Shown here: positions 1 through 5,627 of the stretch, piece after piece
Layout: each line of letters begins with the position of its first letter
Position numbering within the stretch: position 1 is the stretch's first letter
Origin: Marinobacterium sp. xm-d-530
GTDB lineage: Bacteria > Pseudomonadota > Gammaproteobacteria > Pseudomonadales > Balneatricaceae
Reading direction: 5' to 3'
Assembly (NCBI GenBank): GCA_949499045.1
Contig: CATEEE010000240.1
Span: 1 to 9,044, forward strand
Length of the DNA stretch: 9,044 nt
Notes under the pieces: model-generated
What the model was told of the DNA's origin: nothing
Seen by the model: only the letters and a program-made list of their open reading frames with translations
Database searches by the model: none
Position numbers and translations under genes: made by a program

Positions 1-31
1 AGACGCAGTGGCTAAGGCCTCTGCACTGTAG
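1..31 (+). CDS. C-terminal end of an upstream gene, possibly KDPG aldolase (partial)
   Basis: Only the last nine codons and a TAG stop (29-31) are visible; the frame starts at base 2 and reads DAVAKASAL. A + strand gene ending here is supported by the strong + strand intrinsic terminator 50 bases downstream. The Ala/Lys-rich tail resembles the end of Eda (2-keto-3-deoxy-6-phosphogluconate aldolase; the E. coli protein ends in a similar LAREAVEGAKL-type helix). An eda gene would fit the adjoining zwf-pgl block, because Eda completes the Entner-Doudoroff pathway. Nine residues cannot prove this, and any protein with a helical C-terminus remains possible. The existence of the gene end is fairly likely; its identity is a guess. 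Confidence 0.35.
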   Translation, partial: DAVAKASAL

Positions 32-77
32 ACCTCCTGTTTCCTAAAGGTCGTGGAAACTGAGTGCATTTGCACTC
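31..77 (+). other. Folded 3' UTR: possible H-type pseudoknot plus hairpin
   Basis: Directly after the stop codon lie two interleaved complementary pairs: GACCT (31-35) with AGGTC (48-52), and GTTTCC (39-44) with GGAAAC (55-60). Their order is that of an H-type pseudoknot, although the 2-base gap at 53-54 makes simultaneous formation tight; otherwise they are alternative hairpins. A third hairpin, GAGTGC-ATTT-GCACTC, occupies 62-77. All lie upstream of the terminator at 83-108. The pairing is seen in the sequence. A role as a 3' stability element or as the body of a 3'-UTR-derived small RNA is inference. Confidence 0.35.
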
Positions 78-82
78 CCTTC

Positions 83-108
83 GCCGCCCCATCCCGGGCG
101 GCTTTTTT
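83..108 (+). terminator. Rho-independent terminator
   Basis: A perfect 7-bp GC stem GCCGCCC/GGGCGGC (83-89 with 96-102) has a 6-base loop and is followed at once by six T residues (103-108). The T-run orientation shows that it ends a rightward transcript, namely the gene whose stop codon is at 29-31. This is a textbook intrinsic terminator. Confidence 0.9.
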
Positions 109-130
109 ATGTCCAGGATCTAAGCTAACT

Positions 131-214
131 GGCCTTCAGCCTGTCATCCGCCGGTAGACTTTGTCGACTATCTGGAAATCGCGGAAAGAGTGGATGTCAG
201 GCTAAAGCCTGACA
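131..214. repeat. REPIN-like pair of inverted REP sequences (GCCTGACA family)
   Basis: Two copies of one motif face each other. The left copy, 131-149, reads GGCCTTCAGCCTGTCATCC; the right copy on the other strand is the complement of 192-210. The arms GCCTGTCATCC (139-149) and GGATGTCAGGC (192-202) pair with a single mismatch. The right copy is itself a perfect 8-bp hairpin: TGTCAGGC (195-202), loop TAAA, GCCTGACA (207-214). A third relative lies behind tpiA at 5552-5574. This arrangement is typical of REPIN elements, which are non-autonomous repeats mobilised by a RAYT transposase encoded elsewhere. No protein is encoded here. Confidence 0.6.
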
Positions 215-240
215 CCGGTGCTAACATCTAATGAATATCA

Positions 241-269
241 CTCGTGGCCTTTCTAAGACCGCTCCTACA
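241..269 (-). repeat. REP-like element (TGTAGGAGC family) overlapping the mutarotase stop codon
   Basis: On the minus strand this stretch begins TGTAGGAGCGGTCTTAGA and continues to GGCCACGAG, close to the common pseudomonad-type dispersed palindrome that begins TGTAGGAGCGG and ends in a complementary CCGCGA arm. The GGTC/GGCC inner stem is imperfect here. The TAG inside TGTAGG (267-265) is the stop codon of the leftward mutarotase gene. The same TGTAGGAGC head recurs on both arms of the element at 3519-3590. Confidence 0.5.
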
Positions 270-1110
270 GAGAGTGAATCCCTTGCCTTAGGGTAAAGCT
301 CTCACCCGGTTCGATGATTACCTTATCTTCCATTGCATTGGCTGCCTCAATACATAAAAAACCGCGGTAGTTATCAGCACCGATGTCCGCCATATTACCC
401 GCTGTCTCTATGCCAGGATTCCAGACCACCGTTGTGCCGCTGTTCTGTTTGTAGACACGCGTTTCTCGATCTAGGTCATTCAGAGTCAGCCCGTTGGAAT
501 GGTCAAAGTAGACTCGGTCCGTTGGTTCTTTAAGATCTACCGACACTCGATCTTCCGTTGAACGTGCGAATGCCTTCAGCTTATCCGCATATTCCACGCC
601 CTCCAGACCAGCGATTGTGGCGTTGTCCAGATCAGAGATCGGTAAGTAGGTATGCAGTGCCTGAGTGATCTCTATCGGTTGATTGCCTAAGTTGGTGGTG
701 ATCAGCTCAACACTGAGTTTGTCAGTAAGCGTAACCTTTATCGCCACACTGCAATCGTATGGAAATAGAGGGTTAGCAACACTGTTCTCCAGTCCTAGGG
801 TAATAGAGGCAAAATCTTCGTGATCTTGAGCATCAACCAGAGTCCAAATTGAGGTGCGCGCAAAACCGTGCGCTGGTTTCTCCTCATCGCTTGGGTGGGC
901 ACCAAACCAAGGCCAACAGACAGGGATGCCGCCCCTTATCGGTTTGCCAGCTTCTAGGTTAGCCTTTGGGCTCATCCAGAGTCGTTCTTGACCACCGGCT
1001 AGATAACTTAAAACATGGCCCCCAGACAGAGAGACGTAGGCATGGTCTTCTTTGTAGGTCAGTTGAATAGCGTCTAGCTGCTCTTTAAAGCGGATTGTCT
1101 CTATGCTCAT
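265..1110 (-). CDS. yeaD: D-hexose-6-phosphate mutarotase (YeaD/YMR099c family)
   Basis: This 281-residue protein belongs to the aldose-1-epimerase-like hexose-6-phosphate mutarotases, cytosolic enzymes that interconvert the alpha and beta anomers of glucose-6-phosphate. Family landmarks are RGGIPVCWPWFG (59-70), HGFAR (81-85, phosphate-contacting region), the HTYLPISD segment with the probable catalytic His153, VYFDH (200-204), VVWNPG (228-233) and CIEAAN with the probable catalytic Glu255 (253-258). The length is normal for the family. The ATG at 1110 has no clear Shine-Dalgarno sequence, but no better start exists. The gene is divergent from zwf over a 225-base gap with HexR-like sites, which fits a role in supplying the beta anomer preferred by Zwf. 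The stop codon lies in a REP-like repeat. The family call is firm; the exact sugar phosphate preference is inferred. Confidence 0.92.
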   Translation of the reverse strand: MSIETIRFKEQLDAIQLTYKEDHAYVSLSGGHVLSYLAGGQERLWMSPKANLEAGKPIRGGIPVCWPWFGAHPSDEEKPAHGFARTSIWTLVDAQDHEDFASITLGLENSVANPLFPYDCSVAIKVTLTDKLSVELITTNLGNQPIEITQALHTYLPISDLDNATIAGLEGVEYADKLKAFARSTEDRVSVDLKEPTDRVYFDHSNGLTLNDLDRETRVYKQNSGTTVVWNPGIETAGNMADIGADNYRGFLCIEAANAMEDKVIIEPGESFTLRQGIHSL

Positions 1111-1208
1111 AGTATTTTACGTATAAAAATTACAAAATAGTTAATTGTCTTTGTAGTGTAACAGTTTCGCGGCCTGTAGGGTTTTTACTCAGTCTGATCG
1201 CCAAATTA

Positions 1209-1236
1209 TTGGGTTAATAGTGCATATAAATATAAG
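1209..1236 (+). promoter_or_regulatory. Candidate sigma-70 promoter for zwf-pgl
   Basis: A weak -35 TTGGGT (1209-1214) and a good -10 TATAAG (1231-1236) are 16 bases apart. The putative HexR operators at 1253-1288 would lie just downstream of the start point, a position compatible with repression. The region is AT-rich and offers other possible -10 boxes, so the choice is tentative. Confidence 0.25.
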
Positions 1237-1252
1237 ATTAGCCGTCCGATTA

Positions 1253-1270
1253 TGTAGATCAATGACTACA
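1253..1270. promoter_or_regulatory. Inverted repeat, possible second HexR-like operator
   Basis: TGTAG (1253-1257) and CTACA (1266-1270) form a 5-bp dyad around an 8-base spacer, ending three bases before the HexR-type box at 1274-1288. It keeps the TGT...ACA ends of HexR boxes but has a longer spacer than the 15-bp consensus. It may be a weaker auxiliary site or the site of another regulator. Confidence 0.35.
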
Positions 1271-1273
1271 AAA

Positions 1274-1288
1274 TGTACTAAAATTACA
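1274..1288. promoter_or_regulatory. HexR operator
   Basis: TGTACTAAAATTACA agrees at 13 of 15 positions with TGTAATTAAATTACA, the HexR consensus described for Shewanella and related gammaproteobacteria. It sits 47 bases ahead of the zwf start codon, in the gap shared with the divergent mutarotase gene. HexR is an RpiR-family regulator that responds to KDPG (2-keto-3-deoxy-6-phosphogluconate) and commonly controls zwf, edd, eda and gap genes. The site match is seen in the sequence; binding is inferred. Confidence 0.7.
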
Positions 1289-1320
1289 TAAATTATTTAC
1301 ATTTATGGCTTTTCGCCTCC

Positions 1321-1327
1321 AAAGGAG
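1321..1327 (+). promoter_or_regulatory. Shine-Dalgarno site of zwf
   Basis: AAAGGAG lies 8 bases upstream of the ATG at 1336. It is a near-consensus site that fixes the zwf start and suggests strong translation. Confidence 0.85.
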
Positions 1328-1335
1328 TGTAGCTC

Positions 1336-2805
1336 ATGAACGATGCAATGCATCAAGCCTGTGATTTTGTTCTGTTCGGTGCCAAGGGTGACCTGGCGAT
1401 GCGTAAGCTTTTCCCTGCGCTGTTTCAACTCGACAAAGCGATGCTACTCAACCCTGACTCTAAGATTATCGGTGTTGCACGCGCGGATTGGGATCAGGCG
1501 GCCTTTGTTGAAGCGGTGGAAGCGACACTGGTTCGATTTTTAAAGCCAGGTGAGATGAGCTCCGAGGATTGGCAACGTTTCGCGGCACGTCTCGATTACG
1601 TTCAGGTCGACATGACCTCGGCAGATGATTTCAAGAAGATCAAAGCTAAGCTTGATGACAACCGTATTATGGTTAACTACCTAGCGACGCCTCCCGCTGT
1701 ATTCGGTGATATTTGTAAGAATCTGAGCAGCGCCGATTTAATTAACGAGACAACTCGCATCGTATTGGAAAAACCGATCGGTCACGATTTGGCGAGTTCT
1801 AAGGTGATCAACGACACGGTTGCACAATACTTCCATGAAAACCGTATCTACCGCATTGACCACTACCTAGGTAAAGATACGGTTCAGAACCTGATTGCAC
1901 TGCGCTTTGCTAACAACCTGTTTGGTTCGCAGTGGAATAACTCTGCAATTGATCATGTCCAGATCACAGTATCTGAAACCGTCGGTCTTGAGGGTCGCTG
2001 GAGCTACTACGATAAAGTGGGGCAGATGCGTGACATGGTTCAAAACCACTTGTTACAACTGCTCTGTATGGTCGCAATGAATCCCCCCAGTAAGCTGGAT
2101 GCTGATTCGATTCGCGATGAAAAAGTACGAATTCTAAAGGCACTACACCCAATTAACTCTACTAATGTCACAAAACGGGCTGTTCGTGGTCAATACACAG
2201 CCGGTTCCATCGGTGGCCAAGCCGTTGTGGGTTATGGTGAGGAAGAGGGCAGTTCTGCGACTAAATCAAACACAGAAACCTTTGTGTCCTTGCGGGTAAA
2301 TGTCGACAACTGGCGTTGGGCTGGCGTGCCGTTCTACCTTCGTACCGGTAAACGCATGCCGCAAAAGATGACAGAGATTGTGGTGGTTTATAAGAACAAT
2401 CCGCACTTTATTTTTGATTCTAAGCAGCGCGATATAGTGAACAACCGTCTGGTTATTCGACTTCAGCCCGACGAAGGTATTCGTCTGCACGTTGTCACCA
2501 AACAGCTGGGTATTCATCAAGGGATGGACCTACAAAACCGTGCGCTCAACCTAGACTTCAGTGAGAGCGATCCTAACCAGCGTACTCCAGATGCCTACGA
2601 GCGTCTGCTTCTGGAATCAATGGTGGGTGATCAGTCACTGTTCGTCCGTCGTGATGAGATTGAAGCGTCTTGGACTTGGTGTGACGAATTGATTAAGGCC
2701 TGGAAAGATGTTGGCGATGAGGTGAAACCCTACAATGCCGGCACTTGGGGGCCTATTGGTTCCATCGCTCTGATTGAGCGTGATGGTCGTTCTTGGCACG
2801 AGTGA
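1336..2805 (+). CDS. zwf: Glucose-6-phosphate 1-dehydrogenase
   Basis: This cytosolic enzyme oxidises glucose-6-phosphate to 6-phosphoglucono-1,5-lactone with NAD(P)+, the entry to the Entner-Doudoroff and oxidative pentose phosphate routes. The 489 residues match the usual length (E. coli Zwf has 491). Visible landmarks are the Rossmann fingerprint GAKGDLAMRK (15-24), EKPIG (145-149), the substrate-binding signature RIDHYLGK (173-180) with Lys180, QNHLLQ (236-241) with the probable catalytic base His238, RDEKVRIL (260-267), RGQYTAG (284-290), NTETF (312-316) and YLRTGKR (334-340). The start is secure: AAAGGAG (1321-1327) lies 8 bases before the ATG. pgl follows after an 8-base gap, so the two form an operon. 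The upstream HexR-type box suggests induction when KDPG accumulates. Confidence 0.98.
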   Translation: MNDAMHQACDFVLFGAKGDLAMRKLFPALFQLDKAMLLNPDSKIIGVARADWDQAAFVEAVEATLVRFLKPGEMSSEDWQRFAARLDYVQVDMTSADDFKKIKAKLDDNRIMVNYLATPPAVFGDICKNLSSADLINETTRIVLEKPIGHDLASSKVINDTVAQYFHENRIYRIDHYLGKDTVQNLIALRFANNLFGSQWNNSAIDHVQITVSETVGLEGRWSYYDKVGQMRDMVQNHLLQLLCMVAMNPPSKLDADSIRDEKVRILKALHPINSTNVTKRAVRGQYTAGSIGGQAVVGYGEEEGSSATKSNTETFVSLRVNVDNWRWAGVPFYLRTGKRMPQKMTEIVVVYKNNPHFIFDSKQRDIVNNRLVIRLQPDEGIRLHVVTKQLGIHQGMDLQNRALNLDFSESDPNQRTPDAYERLLLESMVGDQSLFVRRDEIEASWTWCDELIKAWKDVGDEVKPYNAGTWGPIGSIALIERDGRSWHE

Positions 2806-2807
2806 GG
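2803..2807 (+). promoter_or_regulatory. Shine-Dalgarno site of pgl, overlapping the zwf stop
   Basis: TGAGG contains the zwf stop codon (2803-2805) and lies 6 bases before the ATG at 2814. It favours that ATG over the in-frame TTG at 2793, the GTG at 2802 and the ATG at 2823, and suggests translational coupling of pgl to zwf. Confidence 0.6.
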
Positions 2808-2813
2808 TTAACA

Positions 2814-3509
2814 ATGTCCACTATGATTCAATTTGATTCACGCGATACTCTAGAACGTCAGTTAACTGAGCAGATAGTCGCTCTATTAAATGCCGGAATC
2901 GAAGAGCGTGGTCGAGCGACACTGGTTGTTTCGGGTGGCCGTACACCGGCTGCGCTGTTTCAATTGCTCTCAGTGCAAGAACTCGATTGGTCTAAAGTTT
3001 GGATTACCCTTGCTGATGAGCGCTGGGTACCCGATACACATGAGGACAGCAACGCCCGTTCCGTTAAGACTCATCTTCTACAGAATCGAGCGGCCGATGC
3101 GCATTTTATTCCGCACTTTAATGACTCAGAGTACCCCTGTTCGGGACAAACCAAGCTAGAAGAGGTTCTGAACGAGTTACCAAAAGAGTTTGATGCGGTT
3201 ATTCTGGGCATGGGCGAAGATGGCCACACTGCCTCATTTTTCCCCGATGCGCCTGAGCTAACAGCAGCGCTGAACCCCTATGGTTTCAAAGCCTGCATGG
3301 GCGTGACACCGCCAGTCGCTCCTCACCTGCGCATGACTCTGACTCTGCAAAGGTTACTGCACGCTAAGCGTATCTTTATTCACCTTTGCGGTGATTCAAA
3401 ACTGCCCGTGCTGGAAAAAGCGATGGGCGATGGCGATACCGAAGAGATGCCCGTTCGCGCTGTGTTGCGACAGAGCAAAACTCCCGTCGACATCTACTGG
3501 GCACCTTGA
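2814..3509 (+). CDS. pgl: 6-phosphogluconolactonase (DevB/NagB-like type)
   Basis: This enzyme hydrolyses 6-phosphogluconolactone, the product of Zwf, to 6-phosphogluconate in the cytosol. From the chosen ATG it has 231 residues, normal for the DevB-type Pgl that shares the glucosamine-6-phosphate isomerase fold. Motifs seen are VVSGGRTP (38-45, phosphate loop), LADERWVP (66-73), NARSVK (80-85), the hallmark LGMGEDGHTASFFP (131-144) and the C-terminal VDIYWAP. It is translated directly after zwf, whose stop codon lies inside the ribosome-binding site. Unlike the common Pseudomonas zwf-pgl-eda order, no eda follows; the next gene is on the other strand beyond a REPIN-like hairpin. Confidence 0.96.
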   Translation: MSTMIQFDSRDTLERQLTEQIVALLNAGIEERGRATLVVSGGRTPAALFQLLSVQELDWSKVWITLADERWVPDTHEDSNARSVKTHLLQNRAADAHFIPHFNDSEYPCSGQTKLEEVLNELPKEFDAVILGMGEDGHTASFFPDAPELTAALNPYGFKACMGVTPPVAPHLRMTLTLQRLLHAKRIFIHLCGDSKLPVLEKAMGDGDTEEMPVRAVLRQSKTPVDIYWAP

Positions 3510-3518
3510 TTTTCATTG

Positions 3519-3590
3519 TGTAGGAGCTAGCCCAAAGGGCGAAGCGAAACCTTTAGAAAAATCGCTTCGCCTTACAGGCTAGCTCCTACA
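3519..3590. repeat. REPIN-like nested hairpin between convergent genes
   Basis: A 14-bp perfect outer inverted repeat, TGTAGGAGCTAGCC (3519-3532) with GGCTAGCTCCTACA (3577-3590), encloses a second perfect 10-bp stem, GGCGAAGCGA (3538-3547) with TCGCTTCGCC (3562-3571), around a 14-base loop. Short flanks (TCATTG before, CAATGA after) extend the symmetry apart from a 2-base insertion on the left. It fills the gap between pgl (ends 3509) and the reductase gene (ends 3601) and could serve as a bidirectional transcription barrier. It shares the TGTAGGAGC head with the repeat at 241-269. It is probably mobilised by a RAYT-type transposase encoded elsewhere. Confidence 0.75.
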
Positions 3591-3600
3591 ATGATTAAGC

Positions 3601-4587
3601 TTACAAATTCTCGCGTCCATGTTGAGCCATCAAATCAAACTCCGGTCCATAGGAGATGATGCCATGCGGATTAATGGTTGGATGGCTGCGGTAATAGTGG
3701 TGCCTTATATGATCAAGGTCACAGGTCTCTGCAACACCAGGCAGTTGGTAGATATCACGTAGATAGTTTGCTAGCGCTGGGTACTCCGCGATTCGTCTAC
3801 GGTCACACTTAAAATGCTGAACATAGACGGGATCAAAACGAATCAAGGTCGTAAAGAGTCGGATATCCGTCTCGGTTAACTGTTCACCCACCAGATAACG
3901 ACGAGAGGTTAGCCTCTCTTCCAGTCTGTCTAGGTGCTCAAAAAGATTCACCACCGCCTCGTCATAGGCCGCTTGAGTCGTTGCAAACCCTGCTTTGTAG
4001 ACGCCATTATTGACCGGTTCGTAGATAAACTGATTCCAATGATCAATCTCTGATTGCAAGGATTGCGGGCAAAGATCCAGATCCGTCGCTCCAATCTCAT
4101 TGAAACCGGTATTGAGCATCCGAATGATCTCTGAGGACTCGTTACTAACGATGGTCTGATTCTGTTTATCCCATAACACTGGAACCGTCACTCGACCGGT
4201 GTAGTCTGATTCGCACAGGGTGTAGATCTGATGCATGAACTGTTTCTGATTAACCCGATCCCCAGTTGCTGCTGAAAAGTCTGAATCAAAGGCCCAGCCA
4301 TGCTCAAGCATGAGTGGGTGAACGACATCAAACGAGATCTGATCTTGAAGTCCTTTGAGCGCTCTGACGATCAGAGTTCGGTGAGCCCAAGGACAGGCTA
4401 GCGAGACATAGAGATGATATCTGCCCGGTTCCGCCCTAAAGCCGGCATCACCCGTTGGGCCTGCGCTACCGTCACGGGTTATCCAATGGCGGTATTGAGC
4501 TTCAGTGCGAACAAACTTTCCGTTAGAGGATTTGGTGTCATACCACTGATCATGCCATTGACCATCAATTAGAAGTCCCATCGTCAT
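3601..4587 (-). CDS. yqjG: Glutathionyl-hydroquinone reductase (YqjG/ECM4, xi-class GST)
   Basis: This cytosolic xi-class glutathione transferase reduces glutathionyl-hydroquinones to hydroquinones with a second glutathione, releasing glutathione disulfide. The 328 residues equal the length of E. coli YqjG. The N-terminal thioredoxin-like half carries the class signature with the catalytic cysteine, C65-P-W-A-H-R70, then VTVPVLWD and SNESSEIIRM. The helical C-terminal half has VNNGVYKAGFA and the conserved LTETDIRLFTTLIRFDPVY stretch. The ATG at 4587 follows AAGG by 4 bases; the ATG two codons on (4581) has a 10-base spacing and is an alternative. The gene is monocistronic, divergent from tpiA and convergent with pgl. 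A role in detoxifying quinones or keeping them reduced is inferred from the family; the physiological substrate is unknown. Confidence 0.95.
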   Translation of the reverse strand: MTMGLLIDGQWHDQWYDTKSSNGKFVRTEAQYRHWITRDGSAGPTGDAGFRAEPGRYHLYVSLACPWAHRTLIVRALKGLQDQISFDVVHPLMLEHGWAFDSDFSAATGDRVNQKQFMHQIYTLCESDYTGRVTVPVLWDKQNQTIVSNESSEIIRMLNTGFNEIGATDLDLCPQSLQSEIDHWNQFIYEPVNNGVYKAGFATTQAAYDEAVVNLFEHLDRLEERLTSRRYLVGEQLTETDIRLFTTLIRFDPVYVQHFKCDRRRIAEYPALANYLRDIYQLPGVAETCDLDHIRHHYYRSHPTINPHGIISYGPEFDLMAQHGRENL

Positions 4588-4617
4588 AATACCTTAAATT
4601 TTAATAACATCAGACTC

Positions 4618-4634
4618 TACGGTTTAAAGCCGTA
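4618..4634. promoter_or_regulatory. Inverted repeat in the 5' leader of the reductase gene
   Basis: TACGG (4618-4622) and CCGTA (4630-4634) form a dyad that extends inward by a G-T and a T-A pair. It lies about 30 bases ahead of the reductase start and downstream of its candidate -10 box, so it could be an operator or a leader hairpin. No regulator is recognised. Confidence 0.3.
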
Positions 4635-4661
4635 AGCTGTTTAACACTACGCAAAGAAACT

Positions 4662-4692
4662 TTGAATTATAAGAAAGATAGACTGATATAAA
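4662..4692 (+). promoter_or_regulatory. Candidate promoter for tpiA
   Basis: A -35-like TTGAAT (4662-4667) and a -10-like TATAAA (4687-4692) are 19 bases apart, slightly long. This would give an 80-base leader for tpiA. It overlaps the minus-strand TATAAT of the divergent reductase gene. Confidence 0.35.
4666..4671 (-). promoter_or_regulatory. Candidate -10 box for the reductase gene
   Basis: The minus strand reads a perfect TATAAT here, about 80 bases ahead of the start at 4587. No good -35 is found at the usual spacing, so an activator or a weak promoter is possible. Confidence 0.35.
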
Positions 4693-4763
4693 ATGCTCGT
4701 CCAGACAACTAATGGTTGATCCGACTCTCTTGGCTTATTAAGCTGTCTTTTTTGTTTGGATCT

Positions 4764-4769
4764 AAGGAG
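4764..4769 (+). promoter_or_regulatory. Shine-Dalgarno site of tpiA
   Basis: AAGGAG is 7 bases from the ATG at 4777 and only 4 from the in-frame GTG at 4774. The spacing and the usual N-terminus (MRRPLIMGNWK) favour the ATG. Confidence 0.8.
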
Positions 4770-4776
4770 TTAAGTG

Positions 4777-5532
4777 ATGAGACGCCCCCTAATTATGGGT
4801 AACTGGAAAATGAATGGATCGTTGTTGGCGAACGAATCCCTATTGACTGGTTTGGCCGATCAGGTCTCCTCTTTGAATGGCGTCGATATTGCTGTCTGTC
4901 CATCCTATATTTTTATCCCTCAGGCGCTTGAGTTGACTGCCGGCACCGCTATAAAAGTGGGCGCACAAAATCTAAGCGATCAAGAGAAAGGTGCTTTCAC
5001 CGGTGAAGTCAGCGGTGAAATGATCCGTGATCTAGGTTGTGCCTATGCTCTGACGGGTCACTCTGAACGTCGCTCTCTCTATGGTGAAACCAGTCAACTG
5101 GTCGCTGAAAAAACATTAAAGGCACTTGAGCTAGGTTTAGTCCCTGTTCTCTGTATCGGTGAAACACTGGAAGAGCGTCAATCGGGACAAATGAATGCCG
5201 TATTAGAAGAGCAGGTAAATGCGGTGGTGGAACTGTGCGGTGCGGATACCTTTGCACAAATAGTCATTGCTTATGAACCGGTCTGGGCAATTGGTACCGG
5301 TGAAACCGCGACCCCTCAACAAGCTCAAGATGCCCATGCATTTGTTCGTAGTCTGATTGCCAAGCACAATTCAGACATAGCTGAGCGCGTAACGATCCTC
5401 TATGGCGGTAGCATGAACGACAAAAACGCAGCAGAGCTTCTTGCTATGGCTGACGTCGACGGTGGATTGGTGGGTGGTGCATCCCTTAAAGCGGATAGCT
5501 TCGCGACGATCTGCAGAGCAGCTGCAAGCTGA
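4777..5532 (+). CDS. tpiA: Triose-phosphate isomerase
   Basis: This cytosolic TIM-barrel enzyme interconverts dihydroxyacetone phosphate and glyceraldehyde-3-phosphate in glycolysis and gluconeogenesis. The 251 residues are the normal length. Catalytic residues are all present: Asn9 and Lys11 in MGNWKMNG (7-14), His95 in TGHSERR (93-99) and Glu167 in AYEPVWAIGTG (165-175, including the mobile loop 6). The phosphate-binding segments YGGS (209-212) and LVGGAS (231-236) are intact. The start is set by the AAGGAG site. The gene stands alone: the next gene on this strand encodes an exported MBL protein, not SecG, which often follows tpiA in gammaproteobacteria. This may be a relocated or second copy that serves the nearby Entner-Doudoroff genes. 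It would recycle the glyceraldehyde-3-phosphate released by Eda. Confidence 0.97.
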   Translation: MRRPLIMGNWKMNGSLLANESLLTGLADQVSSLNGVDIAVCPSYIFIPQALELTAGTAIKVGAQNLSDQEKGAFTGEVSGEMIRDLGCAYALTGHSERRSLYGETSQLVAEKTLKALELGLVPVLCIGETLEERQSGQMNAVLEEQVNAVVELCGADTFAQIVIAYEPVWAIGTGETATPQQAQDAHAFVRSLIAKHNSDIAERVTILYGGSMNDKNAAELLAMADVDGGLVGGASLKADSFATICRAAAS

Positions 5533-5551
5533 TCACATAAACCCTTATCAG

Positions 5552-5574
5552 GGGTCTGGCCTTCAGCCTGACCC
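5552..5574. repeat. REP-like palindrome behind tpiA
   Basis: GGGTCTGGC (5552-5560) and GCCTGACCC (5566-5574) form a 9-bp stem with one T-T mismatch around the loop CTTCA. It is closely related to the left copy at 131-149, sharing CTGGCCTTCAGCCTG. Placed 19 bases after the tpiA stop with no T-run, it may protect the 3' end or partly block readthrough. Confidence 0.6.
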
Positions 5575-5579
5575 TCATT

Positions 5580-5609
5580 CCTTGAGAAATCGCCTCATCT
5601 GCGATAAGG
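5580..5609 (+). repeat. Imperfect hairpin between tpiA and the MBL gene
   Basis: CCTT (5580-5583) pairs with AAGG (5606-5609), and ATCGC (5589-5593) with GCGAT (5601-5605), leaving a one-sided 5-base bulge. It follows the REP-like palindrome directly and may be part of the same composite element. It lies just ahead of the MBL start and has no T-run. Confidence 0.3.
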
Positions 5610-5627
5610 CTCCAACCATTCAATACA

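Noticed and set aside
1120..1165. Further TGT/ACA-like half-sites near the mutarotase start as additional HexR boxes
   Set aside because: They lack a matching second half at the correct spacing; the AT-rich sequence gives such half-sites by chance.
1378..1410. Lys in the Zwf nucleotide-binding fingerprint (GAKGDLA rather than GASGDLA) as a possible unusual feature
   Set aside because: E. coli Zwf has the same GAKGDLA, so this is normal for the family.
4733..4755. GCTT-ATT-AAGC followed by a T-rich run ahead of tpiA as a terminator or attenuator
   Set aside because: The stem is only four base pairs and the T-run is not adjacent, too weak to call.
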